64,000 nt of DNA from Lacunisphaera sp. (lineage in GTDB: Bacteria; Verrucomicrobiota; Verrucomicrobiia; Opitutales; Opitutaceae), in assembly GCA_029945445.1 (NCBI GenBank), contig JAQSCO010000061.1, positions 1-64,000 of the forward strand, read 5' to 3'. The notes below the pieces were generated by a model. It did no database searches. It saw only the letters and a program-made list of their open reading frames with translations, and was not told the DNA's origin. Below, in pieces: positions 37,001 to 49,151 of the stretch. A program made the translations under genes and the position numbers. Each line of letters opens with the position of its first letter. The first letter of the stretch is position 1.

Positions 37001-40000
37001 AGTTCAGGTTCGCCGCACTGGTGTTGGGCGCCGTGAAGTCGAGCGCGGTGAAGTTGGCGAAAGTGCCCGTGTTGATATCGACCGCGCCGGCGGCGTAGGC
37101 AAAGGCAAATTTGTTCGGCGTAGCGGTGCTGCCGTGCCGCCACTGCTCGCCGGTGTAGCTCACCGTGACGTAGGTGATCGTCTGGCCGGTGGTGTTGACC
37201 AGTGTCACGCCGACGCGGGAGGCCGTGGTGCCGCTGCCGACCGAGCCGAGCGCGCGATCGGTGCCTGGATTCGTGCCCGTGATGCCGTAGGAATTGATAC
37301 CGCCGGAGTTGCTACCGCCGGAGTCGGGCTTGAAGAGGGCGTTGCCCGTCGTCGGCGCAAACTTAACAAAACTCCAGCCGGCCAGGCCGGCCGCGTTCAC
37401 CCCCGGGTTGGCATCGAGCGAGAAGGGCCCGATGCCGGTGAAGCTGAACGTGCCCGTTGAGGGCAACGTGTCGAAGTTCTGTGTATAGGTGCCGCCGGAG
37501 TAGTTGAGCACCGAGGGCGGCGCGATCACGAGCACCGAGACAGCGGTCGAGGTGGCCGGCGTGCCGACGCCGTTGCTCACGACGACATCATAGGACCCGG
37601 AGTTAAGCACCGTCACGCCCGAGAGCGTCAGCGTGGCGGTGGTCGCGCCGGAAACCACGCCGCCGTTTGCCAGCGCGGCGCCACCCTTGCGCCACTGATA
37701 GGCCAGAGGCGTGCTGCCGGTCGCCGCGACGCTGAGCGTCACGGTGGCACCGGCTGCCACAGTCTGGCCGGCCGGCTGCGTGACGATCTGCGGCGCCGTC
37801 GGCGTGACCGTGAGGGTGGCGGGAGCCGAAGTGACGGGCGAACCGACGCCGTTGCTCACGACGACATCATAGCTCGCGGCATCTGCGGCCTGAACGTTGC
37901 TGAGGACGAGCGTCGCGGACGAGGCGGTCGGGTTGCCCACGACGGCGAGGCCGCCCTTGCGCCACTGATAGGTGAACGGCGCCGTGCCGCTCGCCCCGAC
38001 GGTGAAGCTGGCGCTGCCGCCCGCGGAGACCGTTTGCGAGGTGGGCTGCGTGGTGATGCTCGGCGCAACCGGCGCCGCAGTTCCAAACGAGAAGCTGAAA
38101 TCGGCCGTCGGATGGAGCCCGGTCGACACGCTGGTCACGCCGGCTGCGAACACCTTGACGGAAATGGAGTCACTGAAATCGAAATTCGCCGGCGGCGTGA
38201 GCGTGTAGGTCTTTCCGTCGGCGCTCGCACTCAAGGACGCCGGGACCGCGCCGCGGATGGCGCTGTTGATCGTGAACGCGCTGCCGGCGGCGCTGACCGC
38301 CTGATCGAAAGTGACGGAGGGCGCGGTGTTGAGGGCGGCATTGGTCGCACCGTTCACTGGGCTGGAGGAGACCACCGACGGGCCGGTCGGGCCGGTGATC
38401 GAGGTGGACAATGAAAAATCGTCGATCGCCAGGCCATCATCCGACCCGGGAACGTCGTTGTCGCGCCAGCGGACGACGAGCGACTGCCCGGGCGCCCAGG
38501 TAATGCCGGTCACAGTCGCGGTGCGAACGCCGCGATTGGCTGCGAGATTGCCATTCACTGCCGCCGCGGTGCCGACCGCCGTGGCACTGTTCACCGGCGA
38601 GGTGAAATTGAGAGCGGAAACCGGAGTGAAGGTGCCCGTCAGAATATCGCTGCCACCAATCAGGTATTCGGCGGAAATCCTGTCCGTGCCGCCCACCGTG
38701 CCGGCGCCGTAACGCCATTGTTCACCGGTGTAGTTGAGCGTGAACTGCGAGATCACCTGGCCGGTGTTATTAACAAAGGTTGCCCCCCAAGTGGAAGCGA
38801 CGGTCCCGCTCAGCAGCGCGCCAAAGGCCCGCTCGGTCGCGCTCGTCGCCCCGAAGGAGTAGGCCGCACCGGTGGGGCCACTCCCGGTGCCAACCACGAA
38901 AGTGGCATTTGCGCCGGTGCCCCCGATCCTGGCAAAGCTCCAGCCGCCCATGTTGGTGGCGTTTAGACCTGCGCTGGCCACAGGATTAGCCGCAAAAAAC
39001 GGACCGAACCCGGCGAAAGAGAACGTTGGCGAGGTAAAGTTCGGCAGCGTGTCGAAGTCCTGCACATAGGTGCCGCCCGTGTAGAAGATCTGCGTCGCGC
39101 TCGCGCTGCTGATCGAGAGCGAGGCGGGCGCGGAGGTGGCGGGCGAGCCCACGCCGTTGCTGACGACGACATCGTAGTTGCCGGCGTCGCCGAGCGTGAT
39201 GCCCGTCAGGCTGAGCGTCGCGGTGGCGGCCGAGGCGTTGCCGCTGACCGGCGTGCCGCCCTTGCGCCACTGGTAGGCGAGCGGGCTCGAGCCGACGGCC
39301 ACCACGGAGAAGGTCGCCGTGCTGCCGGGCGCGAGCGAGCGGTTGGCCGGCTGCGAGGTGATCGTCGGGGCGGCCGGCGTGACGGACAGCGCCGCCAGAT
39401 TGCTCACGATCGAACTGACATTGTTGGTGATGGTGACATCGTAGCTGGCGATGTCGCCGCTCTGGACGTTGCTCAGCGTGAGGGTCGGCGTGGCCGAGCC
39501 GGAAACATTGCCGGCGTCGCCCAAGTTCGCCCCACCCTTGCGCCATTGGTAGACAAACGGGGCCGAGCCGCCCGCCGTGACGGTGAACGCGACATTCGTG
39601 CCGGCGGACACCGTGCGCGAGACGGGCTGGGTCGTGATGGTCGGCGGCAGGCCGGTGACGGTCAGGGTGGCGGCGGCACTGGTGGTCGAGCCGACGTCAT
39701 TGGTCACGACGACGTAAAAGCTGCCGACATCGGCCGCCTGCACGCTGTTCAGGGGCAGGATGTCCGAGGTCGCCCCGGGAATCTCGACATCGTCATGGAA
39801 CCACTGGTAGGCGAGCGGGGCATTGCCGGTCGCAGTGACGGTGAAGGTGGCGGTGCCGCCGACCGGCACCGACTGCGGGACCGGCTGCACGACGATGGCC
39901 GGCGTGCCGACCGACGACTGGCCGTCGATCACCGTGCGAAAGGCCGCGGCGATCGGGGCGGGTAGCGCCGTGAAGAAGGTGTAGCCGGTGTCAGACTGGA

Positions 40001-40745
40001 TCTGGGCCGCGGAGGTGACGAAGGTCTCCCACGGCGTGCTGCGGACGCCGGCAATGTTGGGAATCTTGATGGCGATGACCCGGATCGCCGAGGCGCCGGC
40101 GGCGATGATGCGGTCGACGGCGGTGCCGGTCCCGACGGGCACCACCACGACAATCTTCCACGTGTAGCCCGGGATGGCCACGCCGCTGGCGATGGTCGAA
40201 CCCGCGAAACCGCTGGTGCCGCTGGTGATCAGCAGCTCATTGCCCGCGGCGGCCAGGGTCCGGCTGTAGGTCTCGAAACTGGCCCAGACGCCCTGGTTGT
40301 TGTCGGGAGTCTGCGGGACCATGTTCGACATGAAGAAGGTGACGTCGTTGTCCGCCCGGGTCGCCGTGCGGTCGGCGGACGGGCACATGTGGCCGCGATC
40401 GTAGCCGGAACCGCTGTAGTCGGTCGTCAGCACCTGGTAGAAACCAGCCGGCAGCGTGGTGTCCTGGAAAAAAACCGCTGACCGCCCCGCGCTGCCGGAG
40501 TCCGCGACGGTGAGATCCCAGCTCACCCAGTTGGGCTCGTGCGTGGTGTCGTTGTAATCCACGGCATACTGGTCCCGCTGGATCAGGTAGTGGCCGTGAT
40601 TGTTGGTATCCGAGGTGGCGCCGCTCGGATTGCCCAGTTGCATCTGGTAGGGCGCGCCGATGATGGCGAAGCCGCTGGCGACCAGCGTGACGAACAGGAC
40701 CGCGGTGGTGAACCAGCGGGTGACAGTGGTGTGCTGAGGTGACAT
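34038..40745 (-). CDS. Giant secreted DNA/RNA endonuclease with Ig-like and MBG repeats
   Basis: The 2235-residue protein starts at ATG 40745 with a signal segment (WFTTAVLFVTLVASGF). An NUC1/Serratia-type nuclease domain (about residues 45-265) has the catalytic motif DRGHMCPSADRT with His119 and a later MSNMVPQTPDNNQG. Next are Ig-like domains with repeated ITTQP...YQWRKGG strands, two copies of a beta-sandwich ending DDGxAIDDFS, and an SbsA-like Ig module (SSPVNGATN). Eight MBG repeats of about 71 residues (YDGAPKPV...ANYxGTASGTLxIAKA) follow at residues ~1400-1970. The end resembles polymer-forming beta-helix repeats. It is probably a surface or extracellular nuclease; the adhesive role is inferred. 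Confidence 0.85.
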   Translation of the reverse strand: MSPQHTTVTRWFTTAVLFVTLVASGFAIIGAPYQMQLGNPSGATSDTNNHGHYLIQRDQYAVDYNDTTHEPNWVSWDLTVADSGSAGRSAVFFQDTTLPAGFYQVLTTDYSGSGYDRGHMCPSADRTATRADNDVTFFMSNMVPQTPDNNQGVWASFETYSRTLAAAGNELLITSGTSGFAGSTIASGVAIPGYTWKIVVVVPVGTGTAVDRIIAAGASAIRVIAIKIPNIAGVRSTPWETFVTSAAQIQSDTGYTFFTALPAPIAAAFRTVIDGQSSVGTPAIVVQPVPQSVPVGGTATFTVTATGNAPLAYQWFHDDVEIPGATSDILPLNSVQAADVGSFYVVVTNDVGSTTSAAATLTVTGLPPTITTQPVSRTVSAGTNVAFTVTAGGSAPFVYQWRKGGANLGDAGNVSGSATPTLTLSNVQSGDIASYDVTITNNVSSIVSNLAALSVTPAAPTITSQPANRSLAPGSTATFSVVAVGSSPLAYQWRKGGTPVSGNASAATATLSLTGITLGDAGNYDVVVSNGVGSPATSAPASLSISSASATQIFYTGGTYVQDFDTLPNFTSPTFSFAGFGPFFAANPVASAGLNATNMGGWSFARIGGTGANATFVVGTGSGPTGAAYSFGATSATERAFGALLSGTVASTWGATFVNNTGQVISQFTLNYTGEQWRYGAGTVGGTDRISAEYLIGGSDILTGTFTPVSALNFTSPVNSATAVGTAAAVNGNLAANRGVRTATVTGITWAPGQSLVVRWRDNDVPGSDDGLAIDDFSLSTSITGPTGPSVVSSSPVNGATNAALNTAPSVTFDQAVSAAGSAFTINSAIRGAVPASLSASADGKTYTLTPPANFDFSDSISVKVFAAGVTSVSTGLHPTADFSFSFGTAAPVAPSITTQPTSQTVSAGGSASFTVGASGTAPFTYQWRKGGLAVVGNPTASSATLVLSNVQAADAASYDVVVSNGVGSPVTSAPATLTVTPTAPQIVTQPAGQTVAAGATVTLSVAATGSTPLAYQWRKGGAALANGGVVSGATTATLTLSGVTVLNSGSYDVVVSNGVGTPATSTAVSVLVIAPPSVLNYSGGTYTQNFDTLPSTGTFSFTGIGPFSLDANPGVNAAGLAGWSFVKFAPTTGNALFKPDSGGSNSGGINSYGITGTNPGTDRALGSVGSGTTASRVGVTLVNTTGQTITYVTVSYTGEQWRHGSTATPNKFAFAYAAGAVDINTGTFANFTALDFTAPNTSAANLNSPLDGNAAANRVPNITATITGLTWAPGQTLVLRWTDVDDTGSDDGIAIDDFSFTSAPPVPVITTQPLDQSVPSFSAVSFTVAAASTTPQTYQWQKDGFAILGNPSATTATLLLASATAADAGAYDCIVTNSFGPTTSTAATLATTKVATLMALDSLLATYDGTPKSATALTTPAGLSVAFTYDGSPVAPTNAGGYVVVATIEDPDYFGTAVGTLNIAKALADVTLGDLNQTYNGGARFASAGTNPGGLSVVLSYDGGLAAPVNTGSYAVDAVVNDVNYTGAASGTLTIAKALASVTLGDLNQTYDGAPKSVSAVTNPAGLAVDFTYDGSATAPTDASSYAVVGTINNANYMGTASGTLTIAKAVAPVTLTNLAQIYDGAAKPASATTSPAGLAVDFTYDGNVAAPASAGSYHVVGAINEANYTGTASGTLVIAKATASVTLSGLNQTYDGAPKPVGANTSPMGLTVDFTYNGSATAPTNADSYAVVGTVNNANYAGTASGTLVIAKAVAPVTLGGLNQIYDGAAKPVSAVTTPAGLTVDFTYNGSATAPTNADSYAVVGTVNNANYAGTASGTLVIAKAVATVTLANLAQVYDGAAKPIAVTTAPVGLNVVTTYNGTPPAPSAVGSYTVVSTVQEANYVGTASGTLVITQASATVTLSGLVQAYDGTPKPVSVVTSPANLAVTITYNGSATVPTYPGSYAVVATINETSYQGTASGTLVITTTAIVRHAPTLDGGIDGSLQVMLPENTTLNGAALLGGDLLVPGTPTVQLNGHPVYAGTVDASGSSSPSNYQVTLNGNAALRHVVRRVNAIALPVVAPPPAPAGTRDVTLNNNTQSPGNFATLRNLTLNSNVGPVVVPAGTYGTFTVNGHSGLVLGVAGATQPAVYNLQGLTLNSNSEVRIVGPVIINLPGGVTLGGSIGEADHPEWLVLNIATGGLTLNGNVTCNGYVAAPAGTVAINGNSTLNGGVISDRLTIGGNGLLKVEDPE
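34840..36540. repeat. Eight tandem ~213-bp coding repeats (MBG domains)
   Basis: Within the giant nuclease gene, eight units of about 213 bp encode MBG domains. Units five and six (around 35255-35690) are nearly identical at the DNA level, which suggests recent duplication or conversion. Such tracts commonly vary in copy number and could also be mis-assembled. Confidence 0.85.
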
Positions 40746-41216
40746 GGGGATGATAAAAGGAACTGAGGCCCTGACGGCCGGCGCTGGCACCCGGAGGTGC
40801 GGACAGACTCGTCGTCTGCGCAGCGCCGGATTCAAACTGACGAATAGCGGCGGCGCTTCACCGGGTGGTCCCGGATGCTGGCCCGTTGGAAATGCTCATG
40901 GGTTGCGTAGCTCTGCCCTGAAGGTGAAGGGCCAGACCAATCGTGTGCAACTCGCCGGGGTGACAATACCGTAACGATCGGGGACGAACGCAATTGACTG
41001 GCCCATTTTCAGTGCTGTTGAAGGCCTCATGTCATACGGACGCAAAGTGGATACAATCACTAACTGGCCCCAATCGCCCCGGTGTATTACCTATCACCAT
41101 GCGGTGGACCCGGCCCCCATAAGTTTTCGGCGCAGGGCGATAATCTGGCGGTCGTAACTCCCGCCCCGGGCCAAATCTCAGTTGCGCCACCTCCGCCCTC
41201 GCCTACCGTCCGCGGC
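40746..41216. other. Divergent intergenic region upstream of gcvP and the giant nuclease
   Basis: These 471 bases hold the leader regions of two divergent genes. I looked for a glycine riboswitch before gcvP and found no convincing tandem aptamer. No RNA gene or repeat stands out. Confidence 0.5.
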
Positions 41217-44126
<2,910 letters not shown>

Positions 44127-44175
44127 GAGTGAAAGTGGCCGAGCTGTAGGAGCGGCTTTACGCCGCGATTTGCAG

Positions 44176-44261
44176 GGCGGGATCGCCGATCCCGCCTTCC
44201 CTCGTCCCCTGTAGGGGCGTGGCTCGTCCACGCCCGGGCGCCGACAAGCGACGCCCCTACA
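44176..44261. repeat. Palindrome cluster downstream of gcvP
   Basis: GGCGGGATC/GATCCCGCC (44176-44196, loop GCC) is a 9-bp hairpin that may end the gcvP transcript, without a T run. Next to it TGTAGGGGCGT (44210-44220) pairs exactly with ACGCCCCTACA (44251-44261), enclosing a GGCG-rich inner hairpin. The pattern is that of repetitive extragenic palindromes. Confidence 0.7.
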
Positions 44262-44355
44262 CCAGGTACCGCGCCGCACACCGCGGCGGCGGTCTACCCC
44301 CAAGCCCCGTCCCCGCAAGCGCCGGTTTGGCCACTCCCTTTGCGTTCAAGTCCGT

Positions 44356-45213
44356 TCACACTTTGGGTTCCGCCAGCAGCCGCGTCAGCCGCCCTTCCAG
44401 CTTCAGCCAGCGGATCAAGGCGCTTAGCGCGGCCATCCGGCGTTGCTCCTCCAATCGCGCAACCAGCCGCCGCCGGGCGACGGCGAGCGCCCGCGGCACC
44501 CGCAGCTGCGGCAGCCGGCGCCCGAGCAGCGCCAGGTCGCCATTCCCGCCCAATTGCCGGGCCAGCCGCACCAGCACGGGATAAGCCGCGCCCGCGCCCA
44601 GCGGCCAGCGCGAGGCGGCGAACGCCGTGTGGTCACGCAGGATGATCACCGCCTTCCGCCATTCGTGCAAAGATTCCAGTGCCGGGTGCCTCATGGCCGC
44701 CTGGTGCCGGCGGTCGGCCCGATCCAGGCTCCGCCGGAGCAGCTGCCGCAGGTGGGCGGGCGAGACCGCCGGCATCGGGGCGCTGCCCAGCGCGGCCGAC
44801 TCTTCGAGCAACGCCTGACGGATCTGCTCCCCATCCGGCGGCACAAACCGGCCGGCTCGCGCGGCCAGCAGCCGCGCCACCTCCCGTTGCCGGCCGGTCA
44901 GGCGCCGGGTCAATTTGCCGGCCAACGCGGCGGCCACGGCCGCCTCGCGCGCCGCGGACATCCTGCCCCCCAGTTCCGTCAGCCGGTAGCGCGGCATGAT
45001 CGCCCAGGCCGCCCCGGCCTTCTCCAGCAGGCGGAGGGCGGAGCGCGCCCGCTTCAAGGCCACGCGCGCCCGGTGCACCGCCTCGACGGGATCATCCGCC
45101 ATGCCGGCCAGTGCCTCGGCCGCCTCGCGGGTCAGGCCGGCGGCCAGCGAGGTGAGCCCGGTGCCGATGCAGCGGTTGAGTGGCAGGCGCAGCTTCATGC
45201 GATACTGCGCCAT
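44356..45213 (-). CDS. CHAD domain protein
   Basis: The 285-residue protein is helical and Arg-rich, with conserved His in [20 protein letters not shown] and [16 protein letters not shown]. These are the two-histidine motifs of CHAD domains, which bind polyphosphate. Its high positive charge agrees with that. It starts at ATG 45213 because sequence upstream overlaps the divergent gene's control region. There is no CYTH domain attached, although CHAD often accompanies one. It is divergent from the fumarylacetoacetase-like gene. Confidence 0.8.
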   Translation of the reverse strand: MAQYRMKLRLPLNRCIGTGLTSLAAGLTREAAEALAGMADDPVEAVHRARVALKRARSALRLLEKAGAAWAIMPRYRLTELGGRMSAAREAAVAAALAGKLTRRLTGRQREVARLLAARAGRFVPPDGEQIRQALLEESAALGSAPMPAVSPAHLRQLLRRSLDRADRRHQAAMRHPALESLHEWRKAVIILRDHTAFAASRWPLGAGAAYPVLVRLARQLGGNGDLALLGRRLPQLRVPRALAVARRRLVARLEEQRRMAALSALIRWLKLEGRLTRLLAEPKV

Positions 45214-45292
45214 TCTCCCCGCTGCGGCCCCGGAGTCAACGCCGCCCAACTGCCGCGTTGCCTTGCGCCGTCCACGACTATTCTCTCCCGGC

Positions 45293-46099
45293 GTGAAACT
45301 CATCCGTCATCTTTCTCCCGCTGGCCCGGCCTACGCCGCGCTGCAACCCGACGGCTCCGCGCGCGCCGTTTCCGGTGACATCTTCGGCGACTTCCGCGTG
45401 ACCGACCAGGCGGTCAAGCCCGGCAAGCTCCTCGCACCGTTGCAGCCGGCCAACCTGCTTTGCATCGGCCTCAATTACCGGAAGCACGCCGCCGAGAGCA
45501 ACAACCCGCCGCCGCCCCACCCCGTTCTCTTCATCAAGAACACCGCGAGTGTCCAACACCCCGGCGACCCGATCGAGATTCCCGTGAAGCTCCCGAGCAC
45601 CAAGGTCGACTACGAGTGCGAACTCGCGGTTGTCATCGGCCGGACGTGCAAGAACGCCACCAAGGCCGACGCCCTCAACTACGTCCTCGGCTACACCTGC
45701 GCCAACGACGTCTCCGCCCGCGACTGGCAGCGCGAGGGCGGCGGCGGCCAGTGGTGCCAGGGCAAGAGCTTCGACACCTTCTGCCCGCTCGGCCCGGTGC
45801 TGGTGACGCGGGACGAGATTCCCAATCCGAACGCCCTGACGATCAAAACCATTCTCAACGGCGAGGTCATGCAGGATTGGAATACCAACGACATGATTTT
45901 CGACGTGCCGACGCTCATCGAGTTCCTCAGCGCCAGCAAGACGCTGCTGCCCGGCACGGTCATCCTCACGGGCACGCCGCACGGCGTCGGCTTCGCGCGC
46001 CAGCCGCCCGTCTGGCTCAAGGCCGGCGACACCGTGAGCATCGAGATCGAGAAAATCGGGACGCTGACCAATCCGGTGATCAACGAACCGGTTTCTTAA
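45293..46099 (+). CDS. Fumarylacetoacetate hydrolase family protein
   Basis: The 268-residue protein starts at GTG 45293 (MKLIRHLSP). An N-terminal cap is followed by the FAH catalytic fold: [31 protein letters not shown], the metal-binding acids in [38 protein letters not shown] and the late [18 protein letters not shown]. Members hydrolyse or isomerise acylpyruvates or 2-keto-3-deoxy sugar acids. Substrate cannot be decided here. The stop codon forms the first bases of the CGCTAAT palindrome downstream. Confidence 0.9.
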   Translation: MKLIRHLSPAGPAYAALQPDGSARAVSGDIFGDFRVTDQAVKPGKLLAPLQPANLLCIGLNYRKHAAESNNPPPPHPVLFIKNTASVQHPGDPIEIPVKLPSTKVDYECELAVVIGRTCKNATKADALNYVLGYTCANDVSARDWQREGGGGQWCQGKSFDTFCPLGPVLVTRDEIPNPNALTIKTILNGEVMQDWNTNDMIFDVPTLIEFLSASKTLLPGTVILTGTPHGVGFARQPPVWLKAGDTVSIEIEKIGTLTNPVINEPVS

Positions 46100-46176
46100 C
46101 CGCTAATCCGCGCTAATTGACGCTAATAGCTGATCCCTATTTTCCCATTAGCGAAGATTAGCGTTTATTAGCGGTT
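46098..46176. repeat. CGCTAAT palindrome
   Basis: Each arm carries three CGCTAAT units. The left arm starts AACCGCTAATCC and the right arm ends ATTAGCGGTT, in opposite orientation. The loop is about 20 bases. It is AT-rich for this genome and lies between the FAH-like and cupin genes, touching the stop codon of the first. Confidence 0.85.
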
Positions 46177-46201
46177 CACTGCCTTAAATCCGTAGTTTCT
46201 C

Positions 46202-46675
46202 ATGAAGAAGACGAGCATCACCAAGCTGAAGTGGGACCACTGGAAATCCCCCAAGGGGAAATACGAGCAATACGGCAAGGACATCTCGCAAAAGCTCGGC
46301 GATGTCCGGCGCGGCTGGCCGAAGAAAGGTCATCCATTCAACCTCGAGCTGGTGAAGGTCCCGTCTGGCAAGGCCGCGTGCCCGTTTCATTTGCACACGA
46401 CGCAATGGGAGCTCTACGTCATCGTCAGCGGCACGGGCACGGCCCGCTGTGGCAAAACGCGGCACAAGGTGAAGGCCGGCGACGCCTTCATGCATCCGCC
46501 GCTCGAGGCGCACCAACTCATTAACACGGGGAAGAAGGACCTCGTCTTCTACATCATCGCCGACAACCCGCCGGTGGACATTTTCCATTATCCCGACTCC
46601 GACAAATGGGGCATGCGCCCGCACGGGAAATTCTTCCGGCTCAAGGAAACGCCCTACCACGACGGCGAGGAGTAA
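46202..46675 (+). CDS. Cupin domain protein
   Basis: This 157-residue single-cupin protein shows metal-binding motif 1, CPFHLHTTQWELYVIVSGTG (two His and Glu), and motif 2, GDAFMHPPLEAHQLIN. The remaining N-terminus is Lys-rich (WDHWKSPKGKYEQYGKDI). Cupins of this size bind small sugars or act as isomerases or regulators; a specific reaction cannot be named. It may be co-transcribed with the FAH-like gene. Confidence 0.85.
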   Translation: MKKTSITKLKWDHWKSPKGKYEQYGKDISQKLGDVRRGWPKKGHPFNLELVKVPSGKAACPFHLHTTQWELYVIVSGTGTARCGKTRHKVKAGDAFMHPPLEAHQLINTGKKDLVFYIIADNPPVDIFHYPDSDKWGMRPHGKFFRLKETPYHDGEE

Positions 46676-46856
46676 TCTGCCGCGGCGAAGGCCGCAGGAC
46701 AGACCCCGGGCGCCCAGCAGGGCGCAACGGGGTGTGGAACGCGCTGACCCCAGCGCGTTTCCCCCGGAGCGCGGGCGCCTGTCCTCCATAGGCTTGGCGA
46801 CGGAGGAACCCCGCCCGCGTGAAGAAGCGCCTTGAGGTCAAGTCGCTCCAGCAAGC

Positions 46857-46887
46857 AAAAGGCCGGGCGCTCAAGCCCGGCCTTTCT
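46857..46887 (-). terminator. Terminator of PEP-CTERM gene 1
   Basis: GGCCGGGC/GCCCGGCC hairpin, read leftward with TTTT after it. The same hairpin follows the next two PEP-CTERM genes. Confidence 0.82.
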
Positions 46888-46911
46888 GAAAACCAGAATG
46901 CGCCTTGTGAG

Positions 46912-47826
46912 TTATTTGACGGTCGCGATCCGCCGCCGGCGGATCATCACACCGCCCAGCGCCACCACGCCGAGGATCGCCGCATAAGTCGAAGGCTCGG
47001 GAATGGCCTGGATCTGAAATGACGTGTAGGCCGTGTAAACGCCAACGCCGTTTGCCCCCGGGATATTGGCGTTCAGATTGACCAGACCGCCTGAGGTGAC
47101 GTTGTTGAATTCCAGCCCGCCGCCGTAGATGCCGGGCGTCAGTGTATTCGCGGCAATCTGCATTTGCACCGTGGCGGCATTGAAAATGAAATTATTGGGG
47201 ACGGTCTCGTTGGTCACCTGCTGGCCGGATACGCCGTAGTCCAGCCAAAGCCCGATCCGGCCCGTCGCAGTCACGTAGTTTGTCGTGAACGTCGTGCTGG
47301 TAAGCGTCAGCTCTTGGGTGGGATCCACGAGCATCTTGCCCAGCGACCAGCTGACGGGATTGCCATTTTGCGTGCCGGTCAGGAACGGCATGTTGGCAAA
47401 GCCATCGTTGGTGCCGCCAATCAGATTCGGAATGCTCAGCAAGGAGGTAGTGCCCAGGTTGGTCTGGATCGTGTAAGCGCCATCGGGAAACGCGCTCTGG
47501 AGCGAGGCCATGTTCGCAAACTGGTAGGCGCCCTGCGGCCCTGGGGCCTGCCATTCCTTACCCGGATCTCGCTCAAAGCTTGTGTAATTCGTGATGGCAT
47601 CGCCGGGCTTCTTGAAGGTGAAGGTGAGTGAGCCCAGACTTGTTCCGTTCAGGTCGATGACAAACTCATATGGGTTGGCTCCCGCCAATGAGGCCGTTCC
47701 GGCGGTGGACTGAACATAGTTCACCTGGCGATCCACCACGATGAATTGAATGGACTGGGCCTGAGCCATGGTCGAGATAACCGCCGAAACGGCTACGAGA
47801 ACAATTCGCGCACGCGTTGTTTTCAT
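46912..47826 (-). CDS. PEP-CTERM sorting domain protein, tandem copy 1
   Basis: The 304-residue exported protein has a signal peptide (RIVLVAVSAVISTMAQAQ). Its C-terminus is IPEPSTYAAILGVVALGGVM and IRRRRIATVK, the PEP-CTERM signal. The body is Asn/Thr/Gly-rich with beta-strand character and no motif I know. It and the next two genes form a tandem paralogous set with similar sorting tails but different bodies. It is followed by a conserved hairpin terminator. Confidence 0.85.
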   Translation of the reverse strand: MKTTRARIVLVAVSAVISTMAQAQSIQFIVVDRQVNYVQSTAGTASLAGANPYEFVIDLNGTSLGSLTFTFKKPGDAITNYTSFERDPGKEWQAPGPQGAYQFANMASLQSAFPDGAYTIQTNLGTTSLLSIPNLIGGTNDGFANMPFLTGTQNGNPVSWSLGKMLVDPTQELTLTSTTFTTNYVTATGRIGLWLDYGVSGQQVTNETVPNNFIFNAATVQMQIAANTLTPGIYGGGLEFNNVTSGGLVNLNANIPGANGVGVYTAYTSFQIQAIPEPSTYAAILGVVALGGVMIRRRRIATVK

Positions 47827-48068
47827 ATAACGCAGGCAAGCAATCCGCTGGTCTTTTGCGACCGACTAGCCGCCGGAAGTTTTTCTAGTAAACCAGCTAC
47901 TTCGCCCAAGCGGGCCGGCCGATCTGCGTCGCTCCGAGGAGAAAACGACCCGGCACCACCACGAGTGCGCGCGGCATCGGAAATCCATGCGCAGCCACTC
48001 CGGAACAAATTATGCGCAGCTCAGCAGTCAGCTGTGGATTTCCCAAATCTTCACCGTTGATAAAAACG

Positions 48069-48096
48069 AAGGCCGGGCGATCAAGCCCGGCCTTCC
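48069..48096 (-). terminator. Terminator of PEP-CTERM gene 2
   Basis: GGCCGGGC/GCCCGGCC hairpin, read leftward with TTCGTTTTT after it. Confidence 0.82.
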
Positions 48097-48119
48097 TGAA
48101 AACCAGTTGTGTTCTTCGC

Positions 48120-48944
48120 TCAGCTTGCGCGCAGTGTCAGACGCCGGCGGATCATCACGCCGCCCAGCGCCGCCACGCCAAGGATCGCCGCGTAGGTCGA
48201 GGGCTCGGGGATGGCCTGGATTTGGAAATAATTCTCGGTCGTATAGCCTGAGTTGCCGTTCGCAAGGGCGATAGCGACGCCATAGTCGATGAAGTTGTGG
48301 TTGAAGCGCAGCGAAACATCATAGGTTACCCCGGCGGTCAGGGTTCCGGCGCTGATCACAAAACTGGTCGCCGCTGTGCTCGGGAAAAAACTTCCTATGC
48401 CCTGAATGCCCAAACCAATGCTGTCGTTAATGGTCGGACTGACGAAGGCTGCAAAGTTCAGCGTATAATTTAGCGTCGGGTCGACCAGCAGCATGCCTCC
48501 TGACCATGTCCCGGAGGTGATCATGGGGGTGGTCGGATAGAGGTCCCCTGAGAAGCTCGGTAGATTAGCAGTCTGGGGGGCCCCGTTGATGTTGGGCATA
48601 GCCATGGAATAAACGCCATCGTTGTACCCCAGGTTGAGCGCCGTGGTGGTCAAGTAGGATGTGGCACTCTGGAAATTACCACCGCTGCCAGTGGTGCTAA
48701 TAACCTGCGGACTTGTGGCCGAGCCACCCGGCGAAGTGAAACTGTAGGTGCCCGCAAGGCTGGAGCCGGAAACATAGGCACTCACACCGTAGGGACTAAA
48801 GACATCGTCAACTGGGGCGCTGGACGAGGTTTGAGTGACGTAGTGGTTTTTGACTACGCCATAACCGGTGATGGTCTGGGCGGACAAGCCGGCGGCGAAC
48901 GCCAGCGAAACGAACAGGACAAGGAACGAGCGCATGGGTTTCAT
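48120..48944 (-). CDS. PEP-CTERM sorting domain protein, tandem copy 2
   Basis: The 274-residue protein starts at ATG 48944 with a signal peptide (MRSFLVLFVSLAFAAGLSAQ). It ends IPEPSTYAAILGVAALGGVM, IRRRLTLRAS, the PEP-CTERM signal. The body is Gly/Ser/Thr-rich (FTSPGGSATSPQVISTTGSG) with no recognisable domain. The tail is nearly the same as copies 1 and 3. An ATG three codons later is also possible. A hairpin terminator follows. Confidence 0.84.
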   Translation of the reverse strand: MKPMRSFLVLFVSLAFAAGLSAQTITGYGVVKNHYVTQTSSSAPVDDVFSPYGVSAYVSGSSLAGTYSFTSPGGSATSPQVISTTGSGGNFQSATSYLTTTALNLGYNDGVYSMAMPNINGAPQTANLPSFSGDLYPTTPMITSGTWSGGMLLVDPTLNYTLNFAAFVSPTINDSIGLGIQGIGSFFPSTAATSFVISAGTLTAGVTYDVSLRFNHNFIDYGVAIALANGNSGYTTENYFQIQAIPEPSTYAAILGVAALGGVMIRRRLTLRAS

Positions 48945-49094
48945 ACGCCCGCCAGAAATAGCCAAACGCAGACCCTTGGCGACGGGCTTTTCTCCACCCC
49001 GGACGACTAGTATGCTCCCTAATCCAGCCGCCGGAGGATGACGCAGGCGCCCTAAGTCTTTGCTCCCGGCTCCGGCAATTTCCATCAACCGGAC

Positions 49095-49125
49095 AAAACA
49101 AAGGCCGGGCGATCAAGCCCGGCCC
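49095..49125 (-). terminator. Terminator of PEP-CTERM gene 3
   Basis: GGCCGGGC/GCCCGGCC hairpin, read leftward with TTTGTTTT after it. Confidence 0.82.
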
Positions 49126-49151
49126 GGATGAAAACCCGTTGTGTTCTTCTC

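Noticed and set aside
40746..41216. Glycine riboswitch upstream of gcvP
   Set aside because: No tandem aptamer cores or expression-platform hairpin could be recognised.
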